A program made the translations under genes and the position numbers. From assembly GCA_018389105.1 (NCBI GenBank), contig JACATO010000132.1:2802501-2866500 (forward strand): a stretch of DNA of 64,000 nt. The letters are read 5' to 3'. Numbering within the stretch: the stretch's first letter is position 1; the number at the start of each line of letters is the position of its first letter. This document shows, in pieces, positions 61,137 to 64,000 of the stretch. Below the pieces are notes generated by a model. That model worked only from the letters and a program-made list of their open reading frames with translations. It was not told the origin of the DNA and did not search any database. The stretch is from Nautilus pompilius (lineage: Eukaryota > Mollusca > Cephalopoda > Nautilida > Nautilidae).

Positions 61137-61563
61137 CTCTAATTGCTGTTTATTCTATTTATTGAGTAGACTTTAAATACCTACTTGAGGGTCTGGTTAC
61201 TTGAAAATGTTAAGGATTGCTTTTTGTGTGCCAGTATAGTGATGGAGATTTGGTTGAGTAGGTATAAATAAATGGAGAAAATGTTAATCTTCCAACTTTT
61301 CTTTGTGGAGTAAGGATAAGAACATTGGAATGTTCAGCTACACAAATGAGATCAAAACCAGTCCTTGGAATAACAGTAAGTATGTATGTATGATCTGTGT
61401 TAATTGAGTAAATATAAATGTAATATAATTAAGTGGCAAATAAAAAGATTACAAAAAAGCAATTTTTTTATTAATAGCAGCTGTTTCCAACCAATCAAAT
61501 GCTGTATTTTTATTTTTTAGTACCCCCCCCCCCAATAAAACAAGCTGCTTATTGGCTAACTAG
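61137..61563. other. AT-rich spacer
   Basis: A poly-C run lies near 61524. No gene. Confidence 0.4.
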
Positions 61564-61805
61564 ACCGGTTTTCGGACTTGACGTGCTGAGGCCTTTTTTC
61601 CCAAGATTGGTTTTTGGCTGGGGAAGTGGTCACTCTAACATGAGGCGCTTGCGCTCAACCCAGCCTTTTAGGCCTTAACAGGAGCTTGCTCCACACCGGG
61701 TTTCGGACACCAACCTCCACTCCCTTCTCGGAGATACACACACACACACAAGAACTTTAACAGGCACCCTCACGCAAGCACCACAAAAAGATTAAAAAAA
61801 GAAAT
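61564..61805 (+). repeat. Dispersed hairpin repeat, copy 2
   Basis: Same orientation and block order as the copy at 55075, but a shorter hairpin section. It has GCG-CTTG-CGC at 61645-61654 and GGAG-CTTG-CTCC at 61681-61692, then CTCGGAGATA and an (AC)n tail at about 61736-61752. The loops are CTTG rather than TTCG. Stem sequences differ from copy 1 but hairpin form is kept. Confidence 0.7.
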
Positions 61806-62899
61806 CTAGAATGTGAAGCTCCCTTTTAAGAATGAGAAGTAACCATGTGATCTTTAATCAATGGGATCAGTGACATTGTTTATGGGAAATAGTAATGTGA
61901 AATTTATTTTCCATATATGGAACAGCTATTATTCTTTGAGGTTTATACATGAAGGGAAGATGTGTTGTATGCCAGCATAACCTGCATGTATATTGCGATA
62001 ACATTCTGTTTTATGAAACCGGATCTTTGGAGAAGCCAGAGTTTATATATTTACTGAAGAAGGCATTGCTTAATGCAGTTGATTACTACTACATTTGCAT
62101 TTAAAATCTAATAGAATTATTTCAAAAGATTTTGTCAATTTTTTTTGGCATCCTGTTAACATGAGCCATATTACAGTTGTTTTTTATTATTATTTATTGA
62201 TTTTAAGCACACTAAAAATAATTTGCTGCCTGCTTCCGTTCTGCTAGATTTATAAGTTAATGATCTGACATTTCTATGGTATTGAACCAGATGTTTTGTA
62301 ACTAGTAGTCGATAGGGTTTCTCTTCTTGTTAGAGATTTTGAAATCAGTTCCCATAGATCGTTCAATGAAATCTGAGATTTGAAGTAATAAGAACATTGT
62401 AATAGTCAGATTTAAAATGATGGATCCTGTTTGTTTTAGATGATTATTAGCAGAATTTTTCAAACTTTTCTTTGTAAATGATTACTAAATAAAGTTTGTT
62501 AAACTTGCATCATATATTTTCCTCACTTTTCATCGCAGTCTTTGTCACTTTCTTCATTCTCATCACTTTATCCTTCCTACACTTTATTATCTGGAATTTC
62601 ATAACTACAATATGGTCAACAGCTCAAATTCTGTCCTCCGTATTTTCCTTTCATCTGAAAGCAGCATATATCTAGTATTTAATTTAGAAGGAATAATTAT
62701 GCATTTATTTGACAATTTGGACTCAGAATCAAAATATAATAATTTGGATATTTTAGGTTTTTGTTTATATCTTTATTCATTTTTTTTTATAGAGATCTAT
62801 CAAATTCTGCAATCATAATCTAGCTCTAGTGGAATATGCAATTTCCAAACATCGCTGCTTTTAGTGATTTGGCATAAGATACTTCGTTTAAAATGTATA
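61806..62899. other. AT-rich gene-free stretch
   Basis: No supported feature. Confidence 0.4.
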
Positions 62900-62901
62900 T
62901 A

Positions 62902-63841
62902 CAGTATTGGAAATAATTATAGAAACAGAAAAATTTGGGTATAAAATGTAAATAATGTGTTTTAAAAAAATGCTCTATAGTATAGCCATGTGTTATGTGG
63001 TACACTTTGATTGAATCTCATAAAGCAATCAGAAAGTTTCCATGTCTACAGAACTATAACTATTACTCATTATTTGTGGATATCCTGTGAGCATTTCCAT
63101 AATTATTTTATGGCTCCAAAAATAGTCATCAGATTGTCATTGGCAACCGAAAAAGCCTGGGTGGCAACTACCTTTTCTAAGAACCATGAACGACACCAGT
63201 AGTGAAAACCACGACAAGGCTAAGATGAAAGTTCTTCTGAACTCTGCACAGACCATTATTGTATAAATTATGGACAAGTAAAAGATTCAATGAATCTCAA
63301 TTTATGATCTCAGCTTGTGAGAAAATTGTGATTGTATGAATCGCATTACATCTGGTTTTAAGGAACAAGCAAGCAGTAACGTATGCATGCCAGGGAATAC
63401 AAGAACACTGGAAGAGGCTATGACTGGAGTGAAATGAAGGCAGTGAAAAGTTTACTATTAAAGGAATGAAGTGATCCTTGTAGCATGGAGACCTCATAAC
63501 AAAAAGGATCACCTTTCTAACTTCTTGGCCTTCTCTGTTTAGTGGGTAGCTTGGAGTAACTATGGAGCTTTATTAGAGGATGACAAATCCACTCCAAATG
63601 AAATCATTTTCAGAAGATAAGGCACGCTTCATTTACACACACAATATCCAATCATGAACTCTGGTATGATTGACAGAAAGTAATTTTTGAATACTTGAGT
63701 GATTATCCAAGCTTTGGGCTGCCTAGAAGGCAAAACAATTTACTTCACATCTCTATTGTAATCCTATTTTTGCTAGCAATAGAAAATTTTGCTGGCTATC
63801 AGATTTTAAAAGTTTTTGAACCCTGATTATTTTCAATACTG
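62902..63841 (+). mobile_element. Decayed Tc1/mariner-like element
   Basis: The left end CAGTATTGGAAATAATTATA, preceded by TA, matches the reverse complement of the right end (CAGTATTGAAAATAATCAGG). The 940-bp length fits a Tc1 element. Inside, the broken + strand frames read NKQAVTYA, QEHWKRL, SEKFTIKG and LVAWRPHN. They fall in the order of the Tc1 transposase segment around WxxVxWSDESKF. The right TA is not intact. Dead copy. Confidence 0.55.
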
Positions 63842-64000
63842 CATATGTGTATTTGTGTGGGGGGGGCTGTTTGATCTTTACTGTTAACATAATTTTTCAA
63901 CATTTTCATTACTTAGAATAAGAGAAATGAAAAGAGAATGCTATTGTGTTTTGTGTAGCTAACAAGGCAGAGATAAAAACACACTGTACTCTGATTAAAT
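63842..64000. other. AT-rich window end
   Basis: A poly-G run lies near 63860. No feature. Confidence 0.3.

Overview
The window is nuclear DNA of an invertebrate animal. Split genes have GT-AG introns, the long introns and spacers are AT-rich, and decayed animal transposons and arthropod/mollusc-style chitin-binding domains are present. The four recognisable genes fit a bilaterian invertebrate, but I cannot decide between arthropod (perhaps chelicerate) and lophotrochozoan from sequence alone.

Region 1 (1-10.2 kb, + strand genes): the last two coding exons of the chromatin remodeller subunit BPTF/NURF301 (816-2980), then a complete four-exon ATG12 autophagy gene (7011-9637) with ETS-like promoter motifs. 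Region 2 (10.2-28.9 kb) is mostly AT-rich non-coding DNA. It holds a Ty3/gypsy remnant with its reverse transcriptase deleted, a pogo-like MITE, a LINE remnant, two probable tRNA-derived SINEs and a 249-bp hAT MITE with a perfect 8-bp target duplication. It also holds two unrecognised candidate terminal exons and two exons of a minus-strand catalase gene that carries a frameshift.

Region 3 (28.9-42.8 kb) is a huge tandem-repeat block. A roughly 40-bp satellite (28.93-30.11 kb) abuts about 12.7 kb of a 25-bp satellite organised into higher-order units of about 523, 1,706, 2,277 and 4,505 bp. Region 4 (42.8-57 kb) looks richer in GC and CpG. It holds transposase remnants, an orphan promoter-like region with paired CRE motifs, and a complete four-exon minus-strand gene for a 309-residue secreted chitin-binding protein with its own TATA box. 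It also holds a signal-peptide exon running into a dispersed repeat built from consecutive RNA-type hairpins.

Region 5 (57-64 kb) is AT-rich again and full of decayed mobile DNA: a Tigger-like fragment, a transposon-associated gene family remnant, a 547-bp hAT-type element, a second copy of the hairpin repeat and a Tc1-like relic. The host genes do not form a pathway (chromatin remodelling, autophagy, peroxide removal, chitin binding). The dominant features are the satellite block and the transposon debris around it.
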